Assembly (NCBI GenBank): GCA_944474755.1
Contig: OX104120.1
Span: forward strand, 20,058,492 to 20,122,491
Reading direction: 5' to 3'
Origin: Limnoperna fortunei
Lineage: Eukaryota > Mollusca > Bivalvia > Mytilida > Modiolidae
Length of the DNA: 64,000 bases
Made by a program: the position numbers and the translations under genes. Shown here one piece after another: positions 57,001 to 64,000 of this stretch. A model generated the notes under the pieces. That model searched no databases, had not been told where the DNA came from, and was given only the letters and a program-made list of their open reading frames with translations. Numbering within the stretch: position 1 is the stretch's first letter; each line of letters starts with the position of its first letter.

Positions 57001-60000
57001 TCTATAGTTAACTTTTGAAATCGCGGACTAGATTTTTTTGTAACCTTGACTTATCTGTCTATTTAAAGAAATTGGTGATGGTTGCAAAAATCAGTATGCA
57101 TAGTGCATGCTCCTGATCAATCGAGAAGTATGGACACCATATGTATGCTCCTGATCAATCGAGAAGTATGGACACCATATGTATGCTCCTGATCAGTCGA
57201 GAAGTATGGAACCATATGTATGCTCCTGATCAATCGAGAAGTATGGACACCATATGTATGCTCCTGATCAATCGAGAAGTATGGACACCATATGTATCAG
57301 AAGCTGGAATATTGCTAAGGAAAATTATAATTTTGAAATTAAAATTTTGTTTGTGCTGAGATGACTATATGCATAATATTCTATCATAATAAAAGTCTAA
57401 AAATGATGTAGCTGTTTCTGGGGTTTCTTCAATTTCCAGTTTTGAAGGATATATCAACAGATACCACTAAGTATATATATTTATTTATATTGACATCAAT
57501 GACTAAGGCCATTCGTTGGTCATTCTTTGTCTAAATTTTTGACAAGAAACACCGTCATTTGTATCGTTGCATAATCTTCTAGACTTGTATAATATTTTTT
57601 GTTTATGCTGTATCATGTTTTTCGCTCCGATACTTAATAAGCTTGCTGGTTGGTACATTCTTTAGACTTTTTATATAATATTTTGATGTTTGAATGTTTG
57701 AATGGTGTTTTAACGCCACTTTCAGCAATTTTTCAGCTATTTCATGGCGTCCAGTTTTTATTGGGGGAGGAAGCCGGAGTACCCGGAGAGAACCCCCGAC
57801 CTGCGGTAGGAAAACTGGCAATCCTGGTCAATTAAGATTGGAGTCGAGTACACCCTGCCTGCAGTGAGAATCGAACCCGCAATCCCAGTGTTGACAGACC
57901 ACGTGATCAATAGTAGACGAACTACCTTGACCACTCGGCCCCCGAGGCCCCTATAATATTTTGAACTACCTGTATTGTGTATTTACACGATCCCAGTGAT
58001 CTTATATTATTCCATCGCCAAATGAAAAAAATACTTTAAGCATTTAGAGTTAAACGCCACTGATGAGTCTTGAGTAGACGAAACGCGCGTCTGGCGTAAT
58101 GAATTTGCAACCTTGGTAATTTTGATTACATCTTGTTGGAATATCTGAGCAAGCCAAGTAACAGCACGGCACGTCCGCGGGTGGCGGACTGGGAAGCAAC
58201 TATTTTGGGTTAAGTTGGATTGAGAAAGTTTAAGATCAATATGTTATGACTTGTTTACGTCATTTATTTATATTGACATTCAATGACTAAGGCCATTCGT
58301 TGGTCAGTCTTTGCCTAAATTTTTGACAAGAAACACCGTCATTTGTATCGTTGCATAATCTTCTAGACTTGTATATTTTTTTGTTTATGCTGTATCGTCA
58401 TGTTTGTCGATCCGATACTTAATAAGCTTGCTGGTTGGTACATTCGTTAGACATTTAATAAAATATTTTGAACTACCTGTATTGTGTATTTACACGATCC
58501 CAGTGGACTTATATTATTCCATCGCCAAATGAAAACATACTTTAAGCATTTAGAGTTAAACGCCACTGATGAGTCTTGAGTAGACGAAACGCGCGTCTGG
58601 CGTAATGATTTGCCACCTTGGTAATTTGATTACATCTTGTTGGAATATTTGAGCAAAGCCAAGTAACAGCACGGCACGTCCGCGGGTGGCGGACTGGGAA
58701 GCAACTATTTTGGGTTAAGTTGGATTGAGAAAGTTTAAGATCAATATGTTATGACTTGTTTACGTCATTTATTTATATTGACATTCAATGACTAAGGCCA
58801 TTGATTGGTCAGTCTTTGTCTAAATTTTTGACAAGAAACACCGTCATTTGTATCGTTGCATAATCTTTTAGACTTGTATACATATATACATGTATATAGG
58901 CATATATTTCTTTTAGGACAGAATTTTTGTTAAGCATGAGACAAAGTGGTATAAAGACTTTATAATTAATCGTTCTAGTCAATGCAATTGTACAAAAATC
59001 TTTATTTTTTTAGAATCCACATATGATTGATATTACTTCGCGAACAAACAGTTTCACAGTATTTACACTGAAGACAATATTTTAGTTAACTAAATTGATC
59101 ACTCTTTAGTAAAGTACGTAGACGAGCCGGATATATACCTTTCTTTGTAAGTGTATTTATGTAACTATAATTCTAGTCATGCTGTAATTTATTTATATTA
59201 CTTGCTTTGATTAGATAAAAACTATTAAATTAAAATCTCAGATAATTTATATATCGATATTTCCTCAAAGTATACTACTTTCAATGTCCAATGTAAAAAA
59301 AATATGGCGTCCTCGTAGCGTATCGTAAGGGAAAGGGGACAATGTTTTGTCTTCCGAAATGATTTCTAATTAAATTAAGATTTCAAATAAAATGTAATAT
59401 ATATAAAACATAGGGCTTCATTTTGTGTTTTTTTTTATTATTATCTACAGAACTGAGATTCCTTTGGTACTATGTTTTGCATATTCCTATGTTTCCGGCC
59501 TTGGTACATTTTGAGTTCTAGATGGGTTATCAATGTGTAAACTCCGACGACTCATTTACAAACTTGATATAAAGTCTTCAGACTTTATTTAGTTTGTTAG
59601 TGAGTCGCCGGAGTATACACATTGATAATTTCCTAAAACCCAAAGTTTAATCCTATATTGGAATCCGATACAAGTATGGTAAGTCTCCAGGACTTATGGT
59701 TAGCCAGGTTATTTCTTTGTCAAATATTTTACGTGTGTATGTGAAATTACCGAAGTTAAATTCAAACAATCACATCAACACCGAATTATGTTTAAAATAT
59801 CTAACAAAACTGAATGCAAATCGACTCCTTACCATTATCTTTAACGTAACAAATAGTATGAAAAAATGTCCGTTACATATTTTCGAGAGTTAATTAAACG
59901 ATGAACTTGTTTGCTTGAATATGGTAAACGCTGGTCAACAATTTCTCAGACATATCACGACTTCCAATAATTTTTTGCGGATAAAAATCGACAATTCTTG

Positions 60001-62108
60001 GCAATTAAGGTTGGAGTCCAGCACACCTTGCCCGCAGTTTGACTCCAACCGGCAACCTCACGAATAAATAAAAATCGCATTAACATCAGATGAAATTTTA
60101 AAAGATTATAAACACTTTCTAATAACGAAAAAGTTCAGTTTCACCCTAATATCTCGAAAACCATACTTAAAAATAACAAAATGCTGGTGTCCAATAAGTT
60201 ACAACGCATAAGGTCTTGGCAAAAGTACCCCAGCTTTTGTTTTTGTGCTGTGCAGCAGTTATTTGCAGAAAAACTTATTATCCTGCAACCATTGCGTTAA
60301 CCATACAATAAAGATATAGCAATACATGTTTGCATTATTGTACTAGTGTGTAACATAGTCTTCTGATGCTCATGCTCTAACTTTACACGAAATTCAGTAT
60401 TTTGTACTAGTAAACAACGTGCTGGCAACTATTATATTTGTTTGCGATGTAATGTTTTCACTTGATAACACGGCTAAATTTTCAGCTCTGAAATCGGAAA
60501 ATGCTCATTTTTCAATATAAAGGTTTTATTACATTTTACTGTGAAAAATATTCGTAAATATAAGGAAACACAAAGTTTACCGACCCAAAATGTGCAAACA
60601 TGTCTCGAACAATTTTCTCAGTTTTAGTTTTCTAAGCACATTCAACGAATGAATGTTACGAATACTATTTATTAATATGTAACCGTTAATTAATTGTGAA
60701 TTGTTTATTGGTCCTGGATATGCCTCAGGTTGTCCACCATTAGAAGAATCCAAATTGTCATAATCAACATATTTCTTCCACTGTTTAAACCATTTACTAT
60801 CGACCAAATACCTGTTGTGAGTATGATTTGAAATTAATATATAAGACTCACAAATAAATGGAAAAGGTTTCAAGTATTCAACAAAACCTAATAATAGCAA
60901 ATTATATTTTTAAATATATTTTGTGACGCACAACGTGCAGCGTCAGGGAAGCAATTTTTTGTACAAAATTTACGCCGCGTGTAAATGCGAAAAAAAAGCT
61001 CTTAACCGTTGGATATTGGCCATCTTAGTTATGCGCATTAAATTTGAAGAACTAATAATTGTTATCTAATCTTTGTAACAAGGGAAAGGGATTAAGATAT
61101 AAAGTTCTAGTGCACCAATCGGAATGCTCTAGGAAGTTAATATACAACTAAGCTACTAAATATAACTGGCTATATCTATATCTATTATTGCTTGCCACTA
61201 AATATCGAAATATGTAATCAAATTGTTATTTTCACTCTTGTATTGTTACTGGGACCGTACTGTAAGGGAGACCCTCAGGTCAAAATACTGAAAGCCTAAC
61301 CGCGGACCATAATGGGTGACGTGTCGTGAGAGTGCCGCACTCTTTGACGATAAAAACTCCTTCGTAAATGTCGATAAAAGTATCTTTAAAGGCGCCCCTA
61401 CCAGTACTTTACCAGCCCACCAATTTGTGTTTGTTAACTTGTTTTAGTTTTGAATATAGCTGAACAATTGCTCGCAGGATGTAAAGCAAAATAAAAAATT
61501 AAAAAATAAATTAATTATCAATCAATCAATATTGTTACAATTTACGAGTAAACTACTCTCTTTTTGTTTACAAAGAAACATAAGGCATTTGTTAACAGCC
61601 ACTGAAAGCTTCTTTACATTGTAAATATATTGTAAAAGACATTTCCACATTGACTGTTTCTAGGAAATCTTTTGAGCCATATTTTTATATTTTTTATATG
61701 ATTTATTTCCAGACATGATGTTGAATTATTGTAATTGTTGTTTCTTATTTGTCTTTTTTTGAAATCCAGATTTTGTGTCCCCCTTGTATAGTTTCTATTT
61801 TTGTTTACTATTCGATTTTCGCATTTGTCTTTCAAAAAGGCTAAAATCATTAGCAATGTGAATGGATTGCTCTTACATTGAACAATTAAATCAGAATAGA
61901 GTTGAAATTTATTAAACACTAACTAAATGATTTGTAAACACAGCAAATGTAACTACCTGATATCTAATAAATGTGAATAACATTTCTATCAACTTCAAAC
62001 AACACTACTTATGTCAACTCACCATTTATCGCCTTTTTCCAAAGGCGTTTTTAGAAGGTGATCTATTTCTGACTTCTGTAATTGTATGTCGTGTTCCATT
62101 GAAGCCAT
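44205..62108 (-). CDS. DUSP-UBL / duplicated linker / double B-box coiled-coil fusion protein, 11 exons
   Basis: Minus-strand exons in transcript order: 62108-62023, 60811-60684, 56288-56179, 55912-55765, 54873-54725, 53957-53899, 48009-47872, 47087-46959, 46364-46224, 46015-45887, 45072-44205. They total 2085 nt, exactly 695 codons with the stop; every junction has GT-AG bases and matching phase. Residues 1-110 match the DUSP domain of USP4/11/15 ([33 protein letters not shown]). About 111-226 match their first UBL. Residues 227-405 come from similar symmetric exons. Residues 406-694 are two B-boxes and a coiled coil. No RING, USP catalytic, NHL or SPRY domain is visible. The last exon has no methionine before the middle of B-box 1, so it needs an upstream in-frame exon. 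The exon at 46015-45887 supplies it: AG plus T makes Ser406. It could also be two genes joined by my reading, or an assembly artefact. Confidence 0.72.
45155..45265 (+). mobile_element. SINE 3' end in the last intron of the fusion gene
   Basis: CTTGAAAAATTGCTGAAAGT followed by GACATTAAACACTGCGC and CAAACAAATAAACAAACA is the SINE tail. It lies 83 bp upstream (in transcript terms) of the B-box exon, opposite to the gene's strand. Confidence 0.7.
45733..45886 (-). other. Possible read-through end of fusion exon 10
   Basis: If the donor at 45886 is not used, translation continues from exon 46015-45887 for about 50 codons (basic, with [20 protein letters not shown]) to a stop at 45735-45733. This would give a DUSP-UBL-linker protein of about 455 residues without B-boxes. 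The sequence looks more coding-like than average intron but has no recognised domain. Transcript data would decide. Confidence 0.3.
45887..48009 (-). CDS. Fusion gene exons 7-10: duplicated symmetric linker exons
   Basis: Four coding exons (48009-47872, 47087-46959, 46364-46224, 46015-45887) have lengths 138, 129, 141 and 129 nt, all multiples of three with the same phase, so each can be included or skipped without a frameshift. Exons 47087 and 46015 are clear paralogues: [17 protein letters not shown] against [17 protein letters not shown], both leading into a KTI-x-KM block and ending in QR. The products are highly charged (Glu, Lys, Arg) and look helical or disordered. A broken fifth copy lies at 47354-47430. 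I recognise no named domain. Confidence 0.65.
47354..47430 (-). pseudogene. Decayed copy of a linker exon in the fusion gene
   Basis: The acceptor (atttttag before base 47430) and donor (gtaaac after 47354) survive, and the ends resemble exons 48009-47872 and 46364-46224 (a KKEDL-like motif near the 3' end). The exon is only 77 nt, against 138-141 for its relatives. It is not a multiple of three and contains in-frame stops (TAA after seven codons). Splicing it in would truncate the protein before the B-boxes. Confidence 0.6.
48880..49890 (-). pseudogene. Tyrosine recombinase remnant of the DIRS-like element
   Basis: Reading the minus strand from about 49890 gives [20 protein letters not shown] and then [12 protein letters not shown], the typical N-terminal core-binding segment. 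Further on come [25 protein letters not shown] and [10 protein letters not shown] blocks, the latter containing the catalytic arginine region. [12 protein letters not shown] sequence follows near 49000. Several stops and frame changes separate the blocks, so the enzyme cannot be made from this copy. Confidence 0.7.
49853..50287 (-). pseudogene. RNase H-like region of the DIRS-like element
   Basis: The stretch beginning [19 protein letters not shown] and continuing [13 protein letters not shown] and [12 protein letters not shown] corresponds to the conserved segment between RT/RNase H and recombinase in DIRS elements, which typically reads [10 protein letters not shown] and RIILIAPAWP. It ends in a stop close to the start of the recombinase and out of frame with it, marking decay. 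Confidence 0.75.
50879..51349 (-). pseudogene. Reverse transcriptase fragment of the DIRS-like element
   Basis: About 156 residues carry the DIRS-type RT signature: [27 protein letters not shown], then the catalytic box SYLDDFML and a downstream FLFLGE block. The usual first aspartate block (DLKDAYFHIPI in typical copies) reads [10 protein letters not shown], so one catalytic aspartate appears replaced. This and the stops on either side indicate an inactive copy. Confidence 0.85.
52290..53407 (-). pseudogene. Gag-like region of the DIRS-like element
   Basis: Three successive open stretches (53407-53144, 53153-52884, 52880-52290) in shifting frames encode Pro/Ser/Gln-rich sequence and then a longer Leu/Ser-rich segment. 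Their position ahead of the reverse transcriptase and their composition fit a decayed gag. I see no diagnostic motif, so the call rests on position. Confidence 0.5.
53899..55912 (-). CDS. Fusion gene exons 4-6: UBL domain following the DUSP
   Basis: Exon 55912-55765 encodes [20 protein letters not shown], matching the USP15 stretch between DUSP and UBL, where human has VEQGMFVKHCKVEVY. It continues to SMSRGDTI. Exon 54873-54725 encodes [21 protein letters not shown] and ALYNGQ, the equivalents of the USP15 MSNTFEPLN and GLYQGQ blocks. Exon 53957-53899 ends the domain ([19 protein letters not shown]). In USP4/11/15 this would be followed by the split catalytic domain; here the next exons are the duplicated linker units. 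An upstream DIRS-bearing intron (53898-48010) separates the two parts. Confidence 0.85.
54466..54597. mobile_element. MITE-like element with 22-bp inverted ends
   Basis: ATAGTCAGGCAATAGACCAG (54466 on) and CTGGTCTATTGCCCGACTAT (to 54597) are near-perfect reverse complements. The 132-bp element lies in the intron between fusion exons 54873-54725 and 53957-53899. Flanks are TTTAATAT and ATTAAATAT, compatible with TA/TTAA-type target sites. Confidence 0.75.
56179..62108 (-). CDS. Fusion gene exons 1-3: DUSP domain of USP4/USP15 type
   Basis: Exon 62108-62023 begins with ATG directly after an acceptor-like ttatacag, so a 5' UTR exon may lie further upstream. It encodes a start resembling that of USP15 ([18 protein letters not shown]). 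Exon 60811-60684 encodes [18 protein letters not shown] and AYPGPINNS. Exon 56288-56179 encodes [16 protein letters not shown], then WYSISEGQ. These blocks are collinear with the vertebrate USP4/11/15 DUSP domain, including the YPGPI(D/N)NS signature. DUSP domains are protein-interaction modules of deubiquitinases. Confidence 0.88.
56805..56992 (-). mobile_element. tRNA-derived SINE, 3' part truncated
   Basis: Minus-strand head at 56990 (GGTCTCGAGGGCTACGTGGT) with GGTTCGCGTATCACTGC as B-box equivalent, then ACTCGACTCGAATCTTAATT and CCAGTTTTCATCC. The body ends around 56813. Confidence 0.75.
57106..57297. repeat. 38-bp minisatellite, 5 copies
   Basis: ATGCTCCTGATCAATCGAGA followed by AGTATGGACACCATATGT starts at 57106, 57145, 57183, 57220 and 57258. 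Copies are almost identical. Confidence 0.95.
57687..57951 (-). mobile_element. Full-length tRNA-derived SINE with 13-bp target duplication
   Basis: TATAATATTTTGA flanks the element at 57674-57686 and 57952-57964. The minus-strand head reads GGGGCCTCGGGGGCCGAGTG with GGTTCGATTCTCACTGC as the B box, and the tail runs into CATTCAAACATTCAAACA. The uninterrupted second 505-bp copy (AAAATATTTTGAACTACC at about 58461) shows the empty site. Well-kept promoter boxes and a clean duplication suggest a younger insertion than the other copies. Confidence 0.95.
58061..58099 (+). ncRNA. Hammerhead-ribozyme-like core (copy 1)
   Basis: CTGATGA, then GTCT-TGAGT-AGAC (stem II), GAAA, CGC-loop-GCG (stem III) and TA match the conserved core positions of a type I hammerhead, with GTA as the would-be cleavage triplet. 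Stem I is not evident: bases before CTGATGA (CGCCA) do not pair with bases after GTA (ATGAA). An alternative hairpin AGACG/CGTCT and an outer ACGCC/GGCGT pairing compete. It is either a degenerate ribozyme or another structured motif. Confidence 0.4.
58566..58604 (+). ncRNA. Hammerhead-ribozyme-like core (copy 2)
   Basis: Identical over the core to 58061-58099 and exactly 505 bp downstream. Flanking sequence differs by single-base changes and small indels, while the 39-base core is unchanged. Confidence 0.4.
59527..59628. mobile_element. 102-bp palindromic element
   Basis: TTATCAATGTGTAAACTCCG and CGGAGTATACACATTGATAA form the outer arms, and GACGACTCA pairs with TGAGTCGCC. The centre contains AAAGTCTTCAGACTTT, itself a palindrome. 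Confidence 0.8.
59935..60065 (-). mobile_element. Decayed SINE fragment
   Basis: CACGACTTCCAATAATTTTT, AATTAAGGTTGGAGTCCAGC and CACACCTTGCCCGCAGT are body and pre-head pieces of the tRNA-derived SINE; both ends are lost. Confidence 0.6.
61450..61535 (+). mobile_element. SINE 3' tail ending in (TCAA)n
   Basis: TGAATATAGCTGAACAATTG then CAATCAATCAATA, matching the tail at 22955-23035. Confidence 0.5.
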
Positions 62109-62227
62109 CTGTATAATATGTGATACGGTTATCTAACACTTATAAATAGAAATATGGCAATTAAGGGTCTTAGCTCACTATAAATATATATATCTGGTCA
62201 GATTTATACGTATTGGTTACGAACACT

Positions 62228-62650
62228 TCATGGTCACACGCTGGTACATATGTACTATGCCTATCTTTAGATTAACCTCGATTAATGAAGCTATATTTTT
62301 ATATATAGCGGATTGGCAGAGGGCTCTAAAGCGCTGGACATAATGCAGGCGAATAGGTGCCACAGTGTCACAACGGTGTGAATTCGAATCCCGCTGAGGA
62401 TCAGCAAACATTTGAGAGTATAAAAATCTAATTCTAACAGGTTCGGGCTAAATTTGTAGACGTATATATATATTATATAGCAGATTTGGCCGAAGGGTCT
62501 AAATCGCTGGACATAATGCAGACGAATGGGTGCCACTCTATCGCAACGGTGTGAGTTCGAATCCCGCTGAGGGTAAGCACGAAATTCGACAGTATTAAAA
62601 GTCTAATTCTAACAGTGTTGGGCTTAATTTGTAGACGTTTATATAAATAT
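62228..62650 (+). mobile_element. Tandem pair of tRNA-like SINE copies, unit about 172 bp
   Basis: Two copies start at about 62305 and 62477: AGCGGATTGGCAGAGGGCTC and AGCAGATTTGGCCGAAGGGT as A-box regions, and GTGAATTCGAATCCCGCTGA and GTGAGTTCGAATCCCGCTGA as B-box regions. Both are followed by CTAATTCTAACAG. This is a different family from the GGCCTCGG-headed SINE above. It lies 120-540 bp upstream of fusion exon 1. Confidence 0.75.
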
Positions 62651-63101
62651 TTGATATTAACCCTGTATTTCTGATATTTCAGAAATCCGCTGGATAGATT
62701 TATTCTATTGTATGATTGTCACAATTCTTAGTGTCAAGTTCAATTTTTTAAAAGACAGTTTACAGTTACAATATTTACAAAAATCATAACTTCAAAACAA
62801 GTTATATTGACAATTAGTTTAAATGGTTTTCACGTATCTGGATATAATTTCATGGAAAATATTCCACGTTTACAGTTTATATATTGCACAGGTTTTCTTG
62901 TATGAAAGATATTTAGAAATTAAACTTAGAACATCGTCTTTAGGATTCGCACATTAAGTGTAATTTAATATAGAATCCTCTAAAAAAATATATACGAGTT
63001 CAAATTTGTTTTTCCCACACATTTAACATTATTCAATATTGCAACATCTTAAAAGAATTGGGGGTATCGTACTCAGTTACATAGCATCAACATAATAATA
63101 T

Positions 63102-63210
63102 ATTCATGGTCACACGCTGGTACATATGTACTATGTCTATCTTTAGATTAACCTCGATTAATGAAGCTATATTTTTATATATAGCGGATTGGCAGTGGGC
63201 TCTAAAGCTA
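63102..63210 (+). repeat. Partial duplicate of the segment at 62228-62330
   Basis: From ATGGTCACACGCTGGTACAT through ATAGCGGATTGGCAG the sequence matches 62228-62327 almost exactly and then diverges within the A-box region. A recent segmental copy. Confidence 0.85.
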
Positions 63211-63434
63211 TGTCTTTTTGTAATCTAAGTTATCTTTGTGATATCACAAATGTATCTTGCCGATTAATATTGAACCAAAAATAGGTTAGTTTTTTACGAT
63301 TATGAAGTATCAGCTGTCTATTTTGATTGCATCTTAAATTTCTCTGAATACATTTTAAGATATAAATATTGTAAATATTAAATAGGTATATTCCCAATAT
63401 CCCATGCAACACTGTGTATATTGTTTACAATTTT

Positions 63435-63530
63435 AAGGTAAACTTCATCCTCCCAAGTCAGGGGTTCTGAGTCCGTGATAGTGGAGCTAACGCGTCTGAA
63501 CCCTTGACTTTGGAGGATGGGTAAACTTAT
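63435..63530. mobile_element. Short foldback element
   Basis: GTAAACTTCATCCTCCCAAG and CTTTGGAGGATGGGTAAAC are inverted copies; CAGGGGTTC pairs with GAACCCTTG. The arms are about 32 bp and the loop about 30 bp. Confidence 0.7.
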
Positions 63531-64000
63531 GCTCATTTAATATCACTCCGTAATTTACAAATCAAATTATTGTCTAAACACATCTGACCACTTGATTAGA
63601 AAGAGAAGAGCAAGCATTTTGGTGGGAAATGTACATCACGTTTATAAACAAGAGTACAGTGTAGTTGGACGATTTAAGTTTCAGCTTGAAATATCATATA
63701 TTTAAGTCTAGTTTGTAGAAAATAACAAAAATGGGGGGGAAGCAACATCTTGGTGTTAATATCTGTATTATCGAATAGATTTGCTAGTTAGTTGCGATTA
63801 CCTTACCATGTACCAGCTGTCTCTTTTAGATGCATATAGATTATATAATTTTTTTGTTAATTTAGTGTATAGTAAATAAGTGTATTACCATCGTCCCTAT
63901 ATAATATTATGTACTGTTTACAATTTAGAGGTTGACAAAAACTTTATAATATTTACAATTGATATAAAGTTTAATGGACCAATCCAGTTATCGGCTAAAT

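Larger units (their letters stand above)
57478..58880. repeat. 505-bp tandem repeat, two full copies and one partial, one interrupted by a SINE
   Basis: The phrase TTATTTATATTGACAT(T)CAA starts copies at about 57481, 58264 and 58769. Copies 2 and 3 are 505 bp apart. Copies 1 and 2 are 783 bp apart, and removing the 265-bp SINE plus its 13-bp target duplication gives 505. Copy 3 stops near 58880. Each full copy contains a hammerhead-like core (58061-58099 and 58566-58604). No ORF. It lies in the intron between fusion exons 60811-60684 and 56288-56179. Confidence 0.9.
62109..64000. other. Upstream flank of the fusion gene
   Basis: Apart from the SINE copies and foldback listed separately I see no coding segment. 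The acceptor-like bases next to the start codon suggest that an untranslated first exon and the promoter lie here or beyond the window, but I cannot place them. Confidence 0.4.

Noticed and set aside
62291..62580. Possible functional tRNA genes at the GTTCGAATCCC motifs
   Set aside because: The B boxes are good but the cloverleaf is not complete, and the copies continue into a shared non-tRNA body, so they are SINE heads.

Overview
This window is nuclear DNA from a metazoan, most likely a marine bivalve of the Mytilus type. It is AT-rich and has small exons in long introns with GT-AG junctions. It also carries many minisatellites, foldback elements, tRNA-derived SINEs and a DIRS-type retrotransposon. 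The species assignment is inference from repeat style and gene content. There is no prokaryotic gene organisation.

Layout. (1) Positions 652-38983, + strand: 28 exons of a TBC1D9-type Rab GTPase-activating protein (GRAM-GRAM-TBC-EF-hand). The 5' exons lie before the window. The spliced exons stay in frame for 1193 residues to a stop at 38981-38983. (2) Positions 38984-44204: 3' flank and intergenic DNA between two convergent genes. (3) Positions 62108-44205, - strand: 11 exons that splice in frame into a 694-residue protein. Its N-terminus matches the DUSP and ubiquitin-like domains of USP4/USP11/USP15. Its middle is made of duplicated small exons, and its C-terminus is a TRIM-like double B-box plus coiled coil. 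No RING and no USP catalytic domain is visible. I do not know a described protein with this architecture, and it is the main candidate for something new here. (4) Positions 62109-64000: upstream flank with tRNA-like SINE copies.

Most of the remaining DNA is repeats. The TBC1D9 introns hold tandem arrays with units of about 23, 29, 30, 45, 47, 69, 78 and 165 bp. Three of them are built from the gene's own exon-intron junctions: a splice-acceptor array at 25594-26787, an exon-plus-donor array at 28618-29163, and decayed exon-plus-donor copies at 15689-15970. A 5.2-kb DIRS-like element with inverted termini and an internal complementary region sits in an intron of the fusion gene. A 505-bp tandem repeat at 57478-58880 carries a hammerhead-ribozyme-like core, and one of its copies was hit by a SINE that left a 13-bp target duplication. 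At least nine inverted-repeat (foldback) elements are scattered through both genes.

Function. The TBC1D9-like protein is expected to act in membrane traffic as a Rab-GAP. The fusion protein is expected to act in ubiquitin signalling, as a scaffold or adaptor rather than an enzyme. There is no evidence that the two genes work together; they are neighbours transcribed toward each other. All exon boundaries were assigned by eye from reading frame, splice consensus and remembered family sequences.
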